Source: an uncultured beta proteobacterium (GTDB taxonomy: Bacteria > Pseudomonadota > Gammaproteobacteria > Burkholderiales > Burkholderiaceae_C). Taken from it: 34,173 nt of DNA. A program made the translations under genes and the position numbers. Below the pieces are notes generated by a model. That model was not told where the DNA came from. It did not search any database and worked only from the letters and a program-made list of their open reading frames with translations. The DNA is taken from positions 1-34,173 of the forward strand of contig CAIJOK010000053.1 in assembly GCA_903822205.1 (NCBI GenBank), given 5' to 3'. Below are positions 23,075 to 34,173 of this stretch, piece by piece (position 1 is the stretch's first letter; each line of letters opens with the position of its first letter).

Positions 23075-24832
23075 TCACGCGATGTGAGCTGACTTGCGCA
23101 GCTTGGACTGCAAGTGCCCCAGCACGTTGGCCAATGCCAGTAGGGTTGCCGTGGTGTCCCGCCGGTGCTGGTATTCCACTTGGCCATCTTTCAGGTTGCG
23201 TTCACCGATGGTGATGCGGTGTGGTATGCCGATCAATTCCCAGTCGGCAAACATGATACCGGGTCGCAAGTTGCGATCATCCAGAATGACATCCACACCA
23301 AGCGCTCGAAGGTCTTCGTACAAATGCTCTGAAGCTGCCAAAACGGCAGGCGATTTGTCGGCATTGATGGGGCACAGAACGACTTCAAAGGGCGATAGGG
23401 CATCGGGCCAGACCATGCCTCGGTCATCGTGGTTTTGCTCGATAGCGGCGGCAGCCAGGCGCGTGATGCCGATGCCGTAGCAGCCCATTTCAAGCCACTG
23501 GGGCTTGCCGTTGGGGTCTAAAAAGCTGGCGTTCATGGCGCGGCTGTATTGAGTGCCCAGGTAAAACACGTGACCCACTTCGATCCCGCGCTCGATCATC
23601 AGCGTGCCCTGTCCGTCCGGTGAGGCATCGCCCGCCACCACATTGCGAATGTCAGCAACCCATTCAGGCTCTGGCAGGTCACGGCCCCAGTTCATACCGG
23701 TGTAGTGATAACCCCCATCGTTGGCACCGCAAACCCAGTTACCCATCACCGCAACCTCGCGATCGACCAAGATTTTCACGGGTTTGATGAGGCCAAGCGG
23801 TCCCAGCGAGCCAGGCGGACATCCAAAATGGTCTTGAATCTCTGCCGCAGTGGCAAAGCGAAAAGCCGCCAAACCTGGCAATTTGCCCACTTTGACCTCG
23901 TTCATGTCGTGGTCGCCGCGCAAGAGCAGCAAGCAGATTTGGGTGTCCGTGATGCGACCTTGGTCATCCGTCAGGTCAGTGGCCAGCACCAATGACTTGA
24001 CCGTGCGGTGCAACGGCAAGCCCAGCAACGCAGCCACGTCGGCACAAGCACAAGCCCCCGGCGTGGCGGTTTTTGTCAGGGGTTGTGTGGCATCAGGCCG
24101 TGGGCCAGCGGGGGCCAGAGCCTCTGCCTTTTCAAGGTTGGCACCATAGCTACTGCTTGGGCAATAGACGATGGCATCTTCGCCTGTGTCGGCGATCACC
24201 TGAAACTCCTCGCTCAGGCTGCCCCCAATCGCGCCACTGTCAGCCGCTACAGCACGGTAAGACAGGCCAAACCGGTCAAAAATTCGCCGATATGCCTGTG
24301 ACATGGCTTGATAACTGGCCTGGGCAGCGATCTTGTCACGGTCAAAGCTGTAGGCATCTTTCATGATGAACTCGCGCCCGCGCATCAGCCCAAAGCGTGG
24401 CCGTCGTTCATCGCGAAACTTGGTCTGTATCTGGTAAAAGTTTTTAGGTAACTGTTTGTAGCTGCGAATGTCCTGGCGGGCAATGTCGGTGATGACCTCT
24501 TCGCTGGTGGGTTGCACCACAAAACCATGACCGTGGCGATCCTGAATGCGAAGCAGTTCTGGCCCCATTTTGTTAAATCGACCGGTCTCTTGCCACAATT
24601 CTGCGGGTTGTAGCACGGGCATGCTGAGCTCGATGGCTCCGGCCCAGTTCATTTCTTCGCGGACGATGGCCTCAATTTTGCGGACGACGCGCAGGCCAAG
24701 AGGCATCAGGGTGTAGATGCCAGCGGCCAGTTTTTTGATCATGCCGGCGCGCATCATCAGCTTGTGGCTGATCACCTCTGCGTCAGCCGGAGCCTCTTTG
24801 AGGGTGGATATGAAAAATTGGGAGGCTTTCAT
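23075..24832 (-). CDS. proS: Prolyl-tRNA synthetase, bacterial type with YbaK editing insert
   Basis: A 585-residue class II aminoacyl-tRNA synthetase that attaches proline to tRNA-Pro. The start [20 protein letters not shown] at 24832 is the family's usual N-terminus; the longer frame begins with a TTG eight codons earlier. Class II motif 2 is around [25 protein letters not shown], and motif 3 is in [16 protein letters not shown]. Between them, the insert [21 protein letters not shown] with [11 protein letters not shown] is the YbaK-like domain that edits Ala-tRNA-Pro. The C-terminal anticodon-binding domain follows ([38 protein letters not shown]). Divergent from rppH with a 106-base gap. 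Confidence 0.98.
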   Translation of the reverse strand: MKASQFFISTLKEAPADAEVISHKLMMRAGMIKKLAAGIYTLMPLGLRVVRKIEAIVREEMNWAGAIELSMPVLQPAELWQETGRFNKMGPELLRIQDRHGHGFVVQPTSEEVITDIARQDIRSYKQLPKNFYQIQTKFRDERRPRFGLMRGREFIMKDAYSFDRDKIAAQASYQAMSQAYRRIFDRFGLSYRAVAADSGAIGGSLSEEFQVIADTGEDAIVYCPSSSYGANLEKAEALAPAGPRPDATQPLTKTATPGACACADVAALLGLPLHRTVKSLVLATDLTDDQGRITDTQICLLLLRGDHDMNEVKVGKLPGLAAFRFATAAEIQDHFGCPPGSLGPLGLIKPVKILVDREVAVMGNWVCGANDGGYHYTGMNWGRDLPEPEWVADIRNVVAGDASPDGQGTLMIERGIEVGHVFYLGTQYSRAMNASFLDPNGKPQWLEMGCYGIGITRLAAAAIEQNHDDRGMVWPDALSPFEVVLCPINADKSPAVLAASEHLYEDLRALGVDVILDDRNLRPGIMFADWELIGIPHRITIGERNLKDGQVEYQHRRDTTATLLALANVLGHLQSKLRKSAHIA

Positions 24833-24938
24833 GGCAAAAAGTAAAGGTGCAATCAAGGTGTTATCCCATTCTGGCGGCCAGTGCTATGGCGCTCATCGCT
24901 GTGGATAATCCGCTTAACTTAAAAAGTGGGGTTTGATT

Positions 24939-25481
24939 ATGCTTGACCGAGACGGCTATAGGCCCAATGTCGGCATCGTCTTGCTCAACCAGAAAAATCG
25001 GGTGTTTTGGGGCAAGCGTATCCACACGCACTCCTGGCAGTTCCCGCAGGGCGGCATTGACAGGGGAGAGTCCCCTGAGCAGGCCATGATCCGGGAACTG
25101 CATGAAGAAATCGGGCTGTTGCGAGAGCATGTTCGCATCGTGGCCCGCACCCGTGACTGGTTGCGCTATGAGGTGCCTGACCGATTTATTCGCCGCGATT
25201 CGCGCGGCTTTTACAAGGGCCAGAAGCAAATCTGGTTTTTGCTGCAACTGACGGGGCACGATTGGGATCTGAATCTGCGTGCCACCCTGCACCCCGAGTT
25301 TGATGCCTGGCGCTGGAACGACTATTGGGTGCCCCTGGATACCGTCGTCGAGTTCAAGCGTGATGTCTATTCCACGGCCCTGACCGAGCTGTCACGCTAC
25401 CTCCCGCTCCCTGAAGGTCGTGGTTGTTACTTTAGGCAAACTGTCAGGTCAGCAGGGGCGCAGGTCGAACGCCCTCAATAG
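24939..25481 (+). CDS. rppH: RNA pyrophosphohydrolase (Nudix)
   Basis: A 180-residue Nudix hydrolase that removes pyrophosphate from 5'-triphosphorylated mRNAs and so starts RNase E-dependent decay. The N-terminus [17 protein letters not shown] is characteristic of RppH. The Nudix box [20 protein letters not shown] fills residues 38-57, with IGL completing it. WQFPQGGI and [12 protein letters not shown] also match the family. Start ATG 24939 has GGGG eight bases upstream; TTG two codons earlier is less likely. Divergent neighbour of proS. The C-terminal ~15 residues are extra and charged. Confidence 0.97.
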   Translation: MLDRDGYRPNVGIVLLNQKNRVFWGKRIHTHSWQFPQGGIDRGESPEQAMIRELHEEIGLLREHVRIVARTRDWLRYEVPDRFIRRDSRGFYKGQKQIWFLLQLTGHDWDLNLRATLHPEFDAWRWNDYWVPLDTVVEFKRDVYSTALTELSRYLPLPEGRGCYFRQTVRSAGAQVERPQ

Positions 25482-25551
25482 GGGAGACAGAAATTGCTAA
25501 GACACCGAACGATCGACACGCTGTCATCCAGCGAGGGCCTTTTCACCCCCA

Positions 25552-27639
25552 TTACCCGCCGTGCAATTTCATCATCACGGGCACGATCAACAAAGCCACG
25601 ATGTTGATGATTTTGATGAGGGGGTTGATGGCGGGGCCGGCAGTGTCCTTGTAGGGGTCGCCAACGGTATCACCGGTCACAGCGGCCTTGTGGGCCTCAG
25701 AACCTTTGGTTCCGTGGCTGCCGTCTTCGATCAGTTTCTTGGCGTTGTCCCAGGCCCCGCCACCCGTACACATCGAGATAGCCACAAACAAACCGGTCAC
25801 GATGGTGCCCATCAACAGGCCACCCAGCGCAGCAGGCCCAAGGACAAGGCCTATCAGGATAGGAACCACCACTGGCAACAGCCCAGGGATCATCATCTCG
25901 CGGATGGCGGCGGTGGTTAGCATATCCACTGCCCTGCCATAGTCGGGCTTGGCCTTGCCTTCCATCAGGCCCTTGATCTCATTGAACTGGCGACGAACCT
26001 CAACGACAACCGCTCCAGCCGCCCTGCCCACTGCGTCAATGGCCAACGAGCTGAACAGATACGGGATCAGGCCGCCGATAAACAGACCGATGATGACAAG
26101 GGGGTCGCTCAGGTCAAACGTGATGAGCCGACCGTAAGCCTCAAGCTTGTGCGTGTAGTCAGCAAACAGCACCAGGGAGGCCAGTCCGGCAGATCCGATG
26201 GCGTAGCCTTTGGTCACGGCCTTGGTGGTGTTACCCACGGCATCCAGGGGGTCGGTGATGTCGCGAACGCTCTTGGGCATGTCCGCCATTTCGGCGATAC
26301 CGCCGGCGTTGTCGGTGATCGGGCCGTAGGCATCAAGCGCCACCACGATGCCTGCCATGCTGAGCATGGCCGTTGCAGCGACGGCAATGCCGTAAAGCCC
26401 TCCCAGTGCAAAGGATGCCCAGATGGCCATGCATACAAAGGCGACTGGCCAGGCTGTGGACCGCATGGACACGCCCAGACCGGCGATGATGTTGGTGCCG
26501 TGGCCTGTTTGCGATGCCCGGGCGATGTGTTGTACCGGCGCATACTGGGTGCCGGTGTAGTACTCGGTGATCCACACCAGGGCAGCCGTTAAAACAAGCC
26601 CGATGACACAGGCCCCAAACAGGTTAATGCTGCTGACCATGCGTCCATCGGCCAATGTCAGGACATCGGGCAACAGGCTTTGGGTGACCCCATAAAAGGC
26701 GATCAGCGACAAGCCACCGGCAACGGCCAGGCCACGGTACAGGGCCGGCATGACGTTGGTCATGGTGGGCGTGGCGCGGACAAAAAAACATCCGATGATC
26801 GAGGCCACGATCGAAACCGCGCCCAGCGCCAAAGGATAGACGACGGCGCTGGTGCCTGCCCCTTTGAGCAACAACCCTCCCAACACCATGGTGGCGATCA
26901 ATGTGACGGCGTAGGTTTCAAACAGGTCTGCGGCCATGCCAGCGCAGTCACCCACGTTGTCGCCCACATTGTCGGCAATGACCGCAGGATTGCGGGGGTC
27001 ATCCTCCGGGATGCCGACCTCAACCTTGCCGACCAGGTCAGCCCCCACATCGGCCCCTTTGGTAAAAATGCCGCCCCCCAGACGGGCAAAGATGGAAATC
27101 AGCGATGAGCCAAAAGCAAAGCCGATCAGGGGGTCAAGCAGTCGGGCATCGGCGATCGATACATCCGACATGCCTGAAACGCTCGCTTGTACCAGACACC
27201 AGTAAAAGCCTGTGACCCCCAACAGACCCAGCCCGACCACCAGCATTCCGGTGATGGCCCCGCCGCGAAACGCCACGTCCAGCGCAGGGCCGATGCCCCG
27301 GGTGGCCGCCTGGGCGGTACGGACATTGGCCATCACCGACACGTTCATGCCAATAAAACCGCAGGCCCCCGAGAGCACGGCCCCCACCAAAAAGCCCACA
27401 GCGGTCTGGGGGTCTAAAAAGAGGCCGATCAACAGGGTTAAAACCAGGCCCACCAGTGCGATGGTTTTGTATTGACGTGCCAAATACGCAGACGCGCCGG
27501 TTTGAATGGCGGCGGCAATGTCCTGCATCCTGGCATTGCCAGTGTCTTGCAAAATAATCCAGTGGCGTGCCCACACACCGTACAAAACGGCAGTCAGTCC
27601 ACAGATGACCGCCAGTAGGGGTACAAAATTGTCAGTCAT
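25552..27639 (-). CDS. hppA: Membrane-bound proton-pumping pyrophosphatase, K+-independent type
   Basis: A 695-residue integral membrane enzyme with ~16 helices that uses pyrophosphate hydrolysis to pump ions across the inner membrane. The pyrophosphate-binding segment [32 protein letters not shown] is at about residues 210-241. K473 and T476 in [15 protein letters not shown] are diagnostic: K+-dependent members have Ala at the first position, whereas Lys (with Thr) marks the K+-independent H+ pumps. Start ATG 27639 follows AGGAG at seven bases. It is divergent from the soluble pyrophosphatase gene across a 214-base gap, so membrane and soluble enzymes for the same substrate may share a regulatory region. 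Confidence 0.96.
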   Translation of the reverse strand: MTDNFVPLLAVICGLTAVLYGVWARHWIILQDTGNARMQDIAAAIQTGASAYLARQYKTIALVGLVLTLLIGLFLDPQTAVGFLVGAVLSGACGFIGMNVSVMANVRTAQAATRGIGPALDVAFRGGAITGMLVVGLGLLGVTGFYWCLVQASVSGMSDVSIADARLLDPLIGFAFGSSLISIFARLGGGIFTKGADVGADLVGKVEVGIPEDDPRNPAVIADNVGDNVGDCAGMAADLFETYAVTLIATMVLGGLLLKGAGTSAVVYPLALGAVSIVASIIGCFFVRATPTMTNVMPALYRGLAVAGGLSLIAFYGVTQSLLPDVLTLADGRMVSSINLFGACVIGLVLTAALVWITEYYTGTQYAPVQHIARASQTGHGTNIIAGLGVSMRSTAWPVAFVCMAIWASFALGGLYGIAVAATAMLSMAGIVVALDAYGPITDNAGGIAEMADMPKSVRDITDPLDAVGNTTKAVTKGYAIGSAGLASLVLFADYTHKLEAYGRLITFDLSDPLVIIGLFIGGLIPYLFSSLAIDAVGRAAGAVVVEVRRQFNEIKGLMEGKAKPDYGRAVDMLTTAAIREMMIPGLLPVVVPILIGLVLGPAALGGLLMGTIVTGLFVAISMCTGGGAWDNAKKLIEDGSHGTKGSEAHKAAVTGDTVGDPYKDTAGPAINPLIKIINIVALLIVPVMMKLHGG

Positions 27640-27853
27640 ATCAAGCTCCTGAGGGAATAAGCGAGAAAATGGTGCGACGCAAGGGCCTCACCGATGCGTT
27701 GCTTCCTCGCCGCCGCAGTACCGAACGAATACCACAGACGAGAGATTGGCCAACGTGCAGACTTTAACCCCAAATGTTGCAAGGACGAGGTTTGTCGGCC
27801 CAAAATATGAAGTCATACTCGCCCCTTCGATCAACTCTCTACGCACACCCACC

Positions 27854-28390
27854 ATGTCTCTGGATAACGTCACCCCTGGCCCCAAGGTGCCTGATGAATT
27901 TAATGTCATCATCGAAATTCCGATGAACGCAGACCCTGTCAAATATGAAGTTGATAAAGAAACCAGTGCGATCTTTGTCGACCGATTTATGAGCACCTCC
28001 ATGCACTATCCCACCAACTATGGTTACATCCCCCACACGACCTCGGGTGACGGTGACCCCGTCGATGTGCTGGTGGTGACACCCGTGCCGCTGATACCCG
28101 GGGTGGTGGTGACCTGCCGTGCCCTCGGGATTTTGAAGATGGACGATGAGGCAGGGGTGGATGGCAAAATTTTGGCAGTGCCGATCGACCGGATTCTGTC
28201 GCTTTACAGCCAATGGCAAAAACCCGAGGACATCAATCCAGCGCAATTGAGGGCGATAGCCCACTTTTTTGAGCATTACAAAGACCTGGAAGTGGGCAAA
28301 TGGGTCAAGGTACTGGGCTGGGAAGGCCCTGATGTCGCCCGTCGGGAGATCATGGATGGGGTTACCAATTACAAACGGGCCCGTCCTTGA
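27854..28390 (+). CDS. ppa: Soluble inorganic pyrophosphatase, family I
   Basis: A 178-residue cytoplasmic enzyme that hydrolyses pyrophosphate to two phosphates, pulling biosynthetic reactions forward. The signature DGDPVD is at residues 66-71, and [17 protein letters not shown] and YPTNYGYIP match the family I active-site region. I chose ATG 27854 ([16 protein letters not shown]), the usual start for this family; a longer frame begins at 27746 but its added 36 residues are not family-like. The usual hexameric family I length (~175 residues) fits. Confidence 0.97.
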   Translation: MSLDNVTPGPKVPDEFNVIIEIPMNADPVKYEVDKETSAIFVDRFMSTSMHYPTNYGYIPHTTSGDGDPVDVLVVTPVPLIPGVVVTCRALGILKMDDEAGVDGKILAVPIDRILSLYSQWQKPEDINPAQLRAIAHFFEHYKDLEVGKWVKVLGWEGPDVARREIMDGVTNYKRARP

Positions 28391-28433
28391 TATGAAGTCG
28401 AAGTCTCTTGGTTGAACCAGTCTAAACGAATCA

Positions 28434-31400
28434 TCATAAAACCACCTCTGCCGTTTGACCCAGCATCGCGTGCATCTCTTGCACCGATATAACCCCCAAT
28501 TGATCCATATACCGCATACCCTCTACTGCGGCCTCGGCTCCGGCGATGGTGGTAAAGGTCGTTACCCGCGCCAATAAGGCCGAGGTACGTATCTGGCGAG
28601 AGTCAGCAATGGCGTTGCGGCGTTCCTCGACAGTATTGATGACCAGCACAATCTCATTGTTTTTAAGCATATCCACAATATGCGGGCGGCCTTCGGTCAC
28701 CTTATGGACAAGGCTGCACGGTACACCGGCGGCCTGAATGGCGGCAGCCGTGCCTTTGGAAGCAACCACGACAAACTGCATGGCAACCAGCGCCCGTGCC
28801 ACTTGCACGGCACGGGGTTTGTCGCTTTGTTTGACCGAGATAAAAACCTTGCCAGACGGTGCGCCTGATGGCAAAAATGGACGCGGCAGCTTGCTGCCCG
28901 CGCCCAATTGCGACTTGACAAAGGCCTCGCCAAAAGTTTTGCCTACACCCATCACCTCGCCAGTCGATTTCATCTCTGGCCCCAAAATGGTATCGACCCC
29001 GGGGAATTTGACAAACGGAAACACGGCCTCCTTGACGCTGAAATAGGGCGGTGTCACTTCATTGACGATGCCCTGGGCAGCCAGCGTTTGCCCCACCATG
29101 CAGCGGGCAGCCACTTTGGCCAAAGGCACACCGGTGGCCTTGGACACAAACGGCACGGTGCGCGATGCCCGGGGGTTCACCTCCAGCACAAAGATCACGT
29201 CCTGACCGCCCAGGTGCTGGATAGCAAACTGCACATTCATCAGCCCAACCACATGCAGCGCGTGGGCCATGGCGGCGGTCTGGCGTTTGATCTCGGTGAC
29301 GGTAGCCGCACACAGGCTGTAGGGCGGCAGCGAACAGGCCGAGTCGCCACTGTGAACCCCCGCTTGTTCGATGTGTTCCATCACGCCGCCGATGTAGGTT
29401 TGACCTGCGGTGTCACGAACGCAATCCACATCGCATTCAATGGCATCGTTCAAAAACCGGTCCAGCAACACCGGCGAGTCATGGGACACTTTGACGGCCT
29501 CGCGCATGTAGCGTTCCAGGTCGCGCTGTTCATGGACGATCTCCATCGCCCGCCCGCCCAGCACATAGCTGGGACGCACCACCAGCGGATAGCCCAATGC
29601 GGCAGCTTTTTGCAGGGCCTCGACCTCAGTGCGGGCCGTGGCATTGGGCGGCTGGCGCAGTCCCAGCTCATGCAGCAGTTGTTGAAAACGCTCGCGATCC
29701 TCAGCGGCATCGATCATGTCGGGGCTGGTGCCGATGATGGGTACACCGTTGGCCTCCAGCCCCAGCGCCAGCTTGAGCGGAGTTTGTCCACCGAACTGGA
29801 CGATCACGCCCGTGGGCTTTTCTGTATCGACAATTTCAAGAACGTCTTCGAGCGTGAGTGGCTCAAAGTACAGCCGGTCGGACGTGTCGTAGTCGGTTGA
29901 GACTGTCTCGGGGTTGCAATTGACCATAATGGTCTCGAAACCATCAGCACGCAAAGCCAGTGCAGCATGGACGCAGCAGTAATCAAACTCAATGCCCTGG
30001 CCAACGCGGTTGGGGCCACCGCCCAACACCATGATTTTTTTGCGATCGGTGGGCGCGGCCTCGCATTCGGCCCCTTCAGCTTCATACGTGGAATACAAGT
30101 AAGCGGTGTGGGTGGCAAATTCGGCGGCACAGGTATCGACGCGCTTATAGACGGGCCGCACGCCCAGCGCATGACGGCGATCGCGCACCACGGCTTCAGT
30201 CGTTTTGAATTGACGGGCCAGACGGCGATCTGAAAAGCCTTTTTGTTTAAGGACACGCAAAGTGACAGCATCCATCGCGTCAAGTACCGTTCCTGTGGCG
30301 GGCTGGGGCAGGCGTTCAATTTCCAGTTCAATCTGAACGATCTGCGCGATCTGCACCAAAAACCAGCGGTCAATGTGAGTCAGTTCAAACACTTCATCGA
30401 CGCTCCAGCCCGCAGCAAAAGCATCGCCCACGTACCAGATACGGTCGGGGCCAGGCTCACCCAGTTCTTTCTCCAGTACTTCACGATCCTGGGTTTTTTC
30501 GTTCATGCCATCGACACCCACCTCCAGCCCGCGCAAGGCTTTTTGGAACGATTCCTGAAATGTCCGGCCAATCGCCATGACCTCGCCCACGCTTTTCATC
30601 TGGGTGGTCAATCGGCTGTCTGCTGCCGGGAATTTCTCGAACGCAAAACGCGGGATTTTGGTGACCACGTAATCAATGCTAGGCTCAAAACTGGCAGGTG
30701 TGGCGCAGCCGGTGATCTCGTTGCGCAACTCGTCCAGCGTATAACCCACGGCCAGTTTGGCCGCCACTTTGGCAATTGGAAAGCCCGTGGCCTTGGATGC
30801 CAGGGCGGATGACCGGCTGACACGGGGGTTCATCTCGATCACCACCCTACGGCCATCCAGGGGGTTGATGGCAAACTGCACGTTGGACCCGCCTGTGTCC
30901 ACGCCGATCTCTCGTAACACGGCCAACGACGCATTGCGCAGCAGTTGGTATTCGCGGTCTGTCAATGTTTGCGCTGGTGCGACCGTGATCGAGTCGCCGG
31001 TGTGAACGCCCATGGGGTCGAGGTTTTCAATGGAGCAAACGATGATGCAGTTGTCGGCATGGTCGCGCACGACCTCCATCTCGTACTCTTTCCAGCCCAG
31101 CAAAGACTCTTCGATCAGCAGCTCATGGGTGGGCGAGGCCTCCAGTCCACGTTTGCAGATCACCTCAAACTCTTCGGGGTTGTAGGCAATGCCGCCGCCA
31201 CTGCCGCCCAGGGTAAAGCTGGGACGGATGACCGTAGGAAATCCGACCGTTTTTTGCACTTCCCACGCCTGCGTCATGCTGTGGGCAATGCCCGAACGGG
31301 CCGACCCCAGGCCAATGCGGGTCATGGCTTCCTTAAACTTCAGCCGGTCTTCGGCCTTGTCGATGGCCTGTGGCGATGCGCCGATCAGTTCAATGGCGCG

Positions 31401-31751
31401 TCCGGTGGCGGCCCCTGTGTATTTGTCCAGAACACCGTTGTGCCAAAGGTCAAGCGCACAGTTCAGCGCGGTTTGGCCGCCCATGGTGGGCAGGATGGCA
31501 TCGGGGCGTTCTTTGGCGATGATTTTTTCGACTGTTTTCCAGGTGACAGGCTCGATGTAGGTCACGTCCGCTGTCGCGGGGTCGGTCATGATGGTGGCGG
31601 GGTTGCTGTTGATCAGGATGACTTTGTAGCCCTCTTCACGCAATGCCTTACAGGCCTGTACGCCGGAGTAATCAAATTCGCAGGCTTGGCCGATGATGAT
31701 GGGGCCTGCGCCGATGATGAGGATGCTTTGAAGGTCGGTACGTTTGGGCAT
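28434..31751 (-). CDS. carB: Carbamoyl-phosphate synthase large subunit
   Basis: A 1105-residue synthetase domain protein that makes carbamoyl phosphate from bicarbonate, ATP and ammonia for pyrimidines and arginine. It begins [21 protein letters not shown], the classic CarB start. It carries two homologous ATP-grasp halves: the first has [11 protein letters not shown] and [16 protein letters not shown], the second [21 protein letters not shown] and [16 protein letters not shown]-terminal MGS-like allosteric domain ends at QTAEVVL. It lies 27 bases after carA with the same direction. It is slightly longer than the usual ~1075 residues, through small insertions. Confidence 0.98.
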   Translation of the reverse strand: MPKRTDLQSILIIGAGPIIIGQACEFDYSGVQACKALREEGYKVILINSNPATIMTDPATADVTYIEPVTWKTVEKIIAKERPDAILPTMGGQTALNCALDLWHNGVLDKYTGAATGRAIELIGASPQAIDKAEDRLKFKEAMTRIGLGSARSGIAHSMTQAWEVQKTVGFPTVIRPSFTLGGSGGGIAYNPEEFEVICKRGLEASPTHELLIEESLLGWKEYEMEVVRDHADNCIIVCSIENLDPMGVHTGDSITVAPAQTLTDREYQLLRNASLAVLREIGVDTGGSNVQFAINPLDGRRVVIEMNPRVSRSSALASKATGFPIAKVAAKLAVGYTLDELRNEITGCATPASFEPSIDYVVTKIPRFAFEKFPAADSRLTTQMKSVGEVMAIGRTFQESFQKALRGLEVGVDGMNEKTQDREVLEKELGEPGPDRIWYVGDAFAAGWSVDEVFELTHIDRWFLVQIAQIVQIELEIERLPQPATGTVLDAMDAVTLRVLKQKGFSDRRLARQFKTTEAVVRDRRHALGVRPVYKRVDTCAAEFATHTAYLYSTYEAEGAECEAAPTDRKKIMVLGGGPNRVGQGIEFDYCCVHAALALRADGFETIMVNCNPETVSTDYDTSDRLYFEPLTLEDVLEIVDTEKPTGVIVQFGGQTPLKLALGLEANGVPIIGTSPDMIDAAEDRERFQQLLHELGLRQPPNATARTEVEALQKAAALGYPLVVRPSYVLGGRAMEIVHEQRDLERYMREAVKVSHDSPVLLDRFLNDAIECDVDCVRDTAGQTYIGGVMEHIEQAGVHSGDSACSLPPYSLCAATVTEIKRQTAAMAHALHVVGLMNVQFAIQHLGGQDVIFVLEVNPRASRTVPFVSKATGVPLAKVAARCMVGQTLAAQGIVNEVTPPYFSVKEAVFPFVKFPGVDTILGPEMKSTGEVMGVGKTFGEAFVKSQLGAGSKLPRPFLPSGAPSGKVFISVKQSDKPRAVQVARALVAMQFVVVASKGTAAAIQAAGVPCSLVHKVTEGRPHIVDMLKNNEIVLVINTVEERRNAIADSRQIRTSALLARVTTFTTIAGAEAAVEGMRYMDQLGVISVQEMHAMLGQTAEVVL

Positions 31752-31778
31752 ATTTTGGGATCGTTGCGTCAGCCTTGG

Positions 31779-32957
31779 TCAAGACATGTTGGCGATAAAC
31801 CGGTCAAACAAATAAGCAATGTCATGCGGCCCAGGCGAGGCCTCAGGGTGGCCCTGAAAGCCAAAAGCAGGCCGGTCGGTGTGCGCTAGGCCCTGCAAAG
31901 TGCCGTCAAACAGGCTGACATGGGTGGTGCGTAGATGGGCTGGCAGGGTGGTTTGATCAACCGCAAATCCGTGGTTTTGACTGGTGATGGACACGCAGCC
32001 TGTGCCCAAGTCTTTCACCGGATGGTTGGCCCCGTGGTGGCCAAACTTCATCTTGAAAGTTTTGGCACCGCAGGCCAGGGCCATGATCTGATGCCCCAGG
32101 CAGATGCCGAACATGGGAACGCCGGACGCGATAAGTTCAGAGGTAGCGGCGATGGCGTAGCCACAAGCAGCCGGGTCACCCGGGCCGTTGCTCAAAAAAA
32201 TACCGTCAGGCTGGTGAACCAGCACGTCGCCCGCAGAGGTTTGTGCCGACACCACCGTCATGCGGCAACCGCGCTCGGCCAACATGCGCAAAATGTTTTT
32301 TTTAACCCCAAAGTCATACGCCACCACATGAAAACGCGGCTGAGTCTGTGTACCAAACCCGGGCTGGCCGCCCAAATCGGGATTAGCTAAGGCCCATTCG
32401 GTCTGCGTCCATGCATAAGACGATGAAGTCGTGACAACTTTGGCCAAGTCCATGCCAGCCATGCAGGGGGCGGTTTGGGCCAGCATCACGGCCTGATCAA
32501 GGGTTGCCTGCGTGACACATTCACCTGCTGCCAGGGCCAGAATGCAGCCGTTTTGCGCCCCCTGTGTGCGCAACTGGCGGGTTAACTGGCGAGTGTCAAT
32601 ATTGGCAATCGCCACCGTGCTGTTGGCCACCAGGTAGTCACCCAGGCTTTGGGTCGCACGAAAGTTGGATGCCAGCAGCGGCAGGTCTTTGATGATGAGA
32701 CCTGCTGCCTGAATGCGGTCAGACTCGGTGTCATGGGGGTTGATGCCGTAGTTGCCAATGTGAGGGTAAGTCAGGGTGACGATTTGCCGGCAGTAGCTGG
32801 GGTCGGTCAATATCTCCTGATAGCCGGTCATCGAAGTATTGAAGACGACCTCGCCAACCGTGGAGCCACTGGCCCCGATGGATTTGCCGTGATAGACCGT
32901 GCCGTCTGCAAGCGCCAAAATGGCGGGGGAGGAGTTCCCGTTGAGGGACAAAAGCAC
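31779..32957 (-). CDS. carA: Carbamoyl-phosphate synthase small subunit (glutaminase)
   Basis: A 392-residue glutamine amidotransferase subunit that supplies ammonia to CarB. The class I triad is C286 ([12 protein letters not shown]), H370 and E372 ([13 protein letters not shown]). The N-terminal CPSase small-chain domain has [13 protein letters not shown] and [17 protein letters not shown] chose the GTG at 32957, giving [10 protein letters not shown], because GGAG lies exactly six bases upstream and the family starts there; longer frames to 33005 or 33080 add 16 or 41 residues without homology. First gene of the carA-carB unit. Confidence 0.96.
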   Translation of the reverse strand: MLLSLNGNSSPAILALADGTVYHGKSIGASGSTVGEVVFNTSMTGYQEILTDPSYCRQIVTLTYPHIGNYGINPHDTESDRIQAAGLIIKDLPLLASNFRATQSLGDYLVANSTVAIANIDTRQLTRQLRTQGAQNGCILALAAGECVTQATLDQAVMLAQTAPCMAGMDLAKVVTTSSSYAWTQTEWALANPDLGGQPGFGTQTQPRFHVVAYDFGVKKNILRMLAERGCRMTVVSAQTSAGDVLVHQPDGIFLSNGPGDPAACGYAIAATSELIASGVPMFGICLGHQIMALACGAKTFKMKFGHHGANHPVKDLGTGCVSITSQNHGFAVDQTTLPAHLRTTHVSLFDGTLQGLAHTDRPAFGFQGHPEASPGPHDIAYLFDRFIANMS

Positions 32958-32963
32958 AGAGTT

Positions 32964-32967
32964 CTCC
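32964..32967 (-). promoter_or_regulatory. Ribosome binding site fixing the carA start
   Basis: GGAG on the minus strand, six bases before the GTG at 32957 (CGGAGAACTCT-GTG). It supports a start 41 codons inside the longest frame. Confidence 0.65.
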
Positions 32968-33096
32968 GAAAGGGTGACAGGGATGCCCCAGTGAGTCGAA
33001 GGCATCCGCAGGTGCAAAAAGTCGTCGGATTGTATGCGAGGGGACTTCAAAACTGCCTGAAAACGGGCGGAGGATGGCACATCATGGCGTACTGTG

Positions 33097-33918
33097 TCAG
33101 GCTTTGTCTAGCAAAGCAGAAGCACTGGCATGAAGGCAAATTGCGGCAGCGGCGGCAACGTTCAATGACTCTTCACCGCCAGGCTGGGCAATTCTGACTT
33201 GCATGGCGGCAAGCGATTTCAGGGTATTGCCTACACCATGCCCCTCATGCCCCAAGGTCCAGGCGCAGGGCATCGGCAGCTCTTGGCTGGCCAGCAATTG
33301 ATGCAAAAGGCGGCCTCTATGCGAGTCTGTCACCAAGATGGGGACCGTCAGACGGAACACATCGTCCACGGTGGCCCCCTCGATCAAGCGCAAACCCCAA
33401 TGTGCGCCCATACCGGCACGCAAGACCTTGGGGCTCCACAGCGCCGCCGTACCTTTGATGGCGATCACCTGACCAAAGCCAAAGGCTGACGCGCTGCGCA
33501 AAATGGCCCCGACATTACCGGCATCTTGCACTCTGTCCAAAATGACACTGGCAGCGTTAGCCTGCAAGGTGGGTGATGGCGGTAGATCAAACACGAACCC
33601 CATGCGCGACGGGGACTCCAGGGCGCTCAGGGTGTCGTACAAATCATCCTGAATCACGATGTTTTTAGGTGCCGCCCAGGCGCATTCAATGGGAACAAGC
33701 GGCCAAAATGACGCTGCAAAAATCCCGATGGCTGGCCGCGTGCTACGCCGCAAGGCTGCACGCACCAAATGGTCACCCTCAGCCCAAAACTGGCCCTGTT
33801 TGCGATAGTCGGTCGTGCCGGCGCTCAATCGGCGCAGGTTTTTTAAAAAAGGGTTGTCGGCAGAACTGATCACGGTGGGGATGTTCACGGTGGGGATGTT
33901 CACGGTGGGGACGTTCAC
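33097..33918 (-). CDS. TrmH/SpoU family RNA 2'-O-methyltransferase
   Basis: A 273-residue SPOUT methyltransferase that adds methyl groups to the 2'-OH of ribose in rRNA or tRNA. The three SpoU motifs are visible: [18 protein letters not shown] (N135, R141), [12 protein letters not shown], and [20 protein letters not shown]. An N-terminal substrate-binding domain precedes them ([27 protein letters not shown]). I chose GTG 33918 because GGAG is six bases upstream; a TTG at 33933 lies in that site. The first residues, [16 protein letters not shown], come from a 15-base tandem repeat. The exact RNA target (RlmB-like or other) is not determinable. It ends 140 bases upstream of the chosen carA start. 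Confidence 0.92.
   Translation of the reverse strand: MNVPTVNIPTVNIPTVISSADNPFLKNLRRLSAGTTDYRKQGQFWAEGDHLVRAALRRSTRPAIGIFAASFWPLVPIECAWAAPKNIVIQDDLYDTLSALESPSRMGFVFDLPPSPTLQANAASVILDRVQDAGNVGAILRSASAFGFGQVIAIKGTAALWSPKVLRAGMGAHWGLRLIEGATVDDVFRLTVPILVTDSHRGRLLHQLLASQELPMPCAWTLGHEGHGVGNTLKSLAAMQVRIAQPGGEESLNVAAAAAICLHASASALLDKA
33874..33918 (-). repeat. 15-base tandem repeat at the 5' end of the TrmH-family gene
   Basis: Three 15-base units, two identical (plus strand GGTGGGGATGTTCAC) and the one at the start codon differing by one base. On the coding strand each unit begins with GTG, so every unit offers an in-frame start. Only the first has a ribosome-binding site (GGAG) at proper spacing. 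Unit number changes would lengthen or shorten the N-terminal V-N-I-P-T run. Confidence 0.93.
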
Positions 33919-33988
33919 GGGGTGCTCCTGCAAGGTGGGGCGGACGTGCCGGTCAAGATGTTTGCCGGGTTGTGAGTGTTATTGAAAT

Positions 33989-34173
33989 TCATACCCCCCA
34001 CACGCTGATCGACCGGTTGCCGCTGCGGTGCAGTTCCTGGTAAATTTTGTCGTCCCACGCCACGCTTGGGTCACGGTTGAATACCAACAGATGTGCGCTG
34101 TCTGCACCGCACTGGTCGGCATAGCGGGCGGTTTGTGTGAGGCCGGTGGCCAGTGTTGTCGCTTTGCCTTTGT
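33989..34173 (-). CDS. C-terminal part of an AAA ATPase/PD-(D/E)XK nuclease-like protein (partial)
   Basis: A leftward frame cut by the right window edge and ending at TGA (33989-33991). The 61 visible codons read KGKATTLATGLTQTARYADQC, then HLLVFNRDPSVAWDDKIYQE, and end in RSISVWGV. This matches the tail of bacterial AAA-type ATPases carrying a PD-(D/E)XK-like domain, where GxxQTxxYxD is followed by an L-V-I-F-(D/N)-R strand, W-x-x-K-I-(F/Y), and a final VWGM. The ATPase part would lie beyond the window. It ends 70 bases before the TrmH-family start and is in the same direction. Confidence 0.6.
   Translation of the reverse strand, partial: KGKATTLATGLTQTARYADQCGADSAHLLVFNRDPSVAWDDKIYQELHRSGNRSISVWGV

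Noticed and set aside
32958-33096. Putative carA promoter with TACAAT as -10
   Set aside because: A TACAAT is present on the minus strand, but no convincing -35 element lies at proper spacing.

Overview
The window looks like a chromosomal segment of a betaproteobacterium, probably order Burkholderiales. The right two thirds is GC-rich and carries housekeeping genes whose sequences fit that group: carA/carB, a family I pyrophosphatase, a K+-independent type H+-pyrophosphatase, rppH, proS followed by a secreted lytic transglycosylase, and a TfpX/TfpZ-type pilin accessory protein. The species cannot be named from this sequence alone.

Region 1 (1-10163) is strikingly AT-rich and reads leftward. 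It holds a B12-binding radical SAM protein, a Gfo/Idh/MocA oxidoreductase overlapping an ATP-grasp ligase, an 808-residue fusion of a family 2 glycosyltransferase with a radical SAM enzyme and a Rossmann-like tail, a DegT-family sugar aminotransferase and a SAM-dependent methyltransferase. This composition is typical of a horizontally acquired surface-polysaccharide (O-antigen or capsule) locus, but the two radical SAM enzymes, which end in similar nucleotide-binding-like domains, are unusual. Three diverged copies of a roughly 170-base AT-rich repeat lie in it and at its edge, each keeping a small palindrome.

Region 2 (10164-11489) is the island edge: a pair of inverted REP-like hairpins, the third repeat copy, and a decayed gene whose tail resembles Rpn/PD-(D/E)XK transposase-type nucleases.

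Region 3 (11490-22246) reads rightward: an orphan type IV pilin accessory protein, a GlcD-like FAD oxidase, a two-gene RND efflux operon (adaptor and permease with a 4-base overlap), a small DUF2892 membrane protein, a remnant of a WYL-domain regulator abutting a 163-base element with 20-base terminal inverted repeats, an SDR oxidoreductase, and a lower-GC 673-residue polytopic membrane protein with a C-terminal beta-sandwich-like domain.

Region 4 (22334-34173) is core: lytic transglycosylase and proS (leftward), rppH (rightward), hppA (leftward) divergent from ppa (rightward), then a leftward run of a partial AAA/PD-(D/E)XK-type gene, a TrmH-family RNA methyltransferase, carA and carB. Short tandem repeats (7, 9 and 15 bases) sit at or inside the ends of several genes, and some of them encode terminal residues or start codons.
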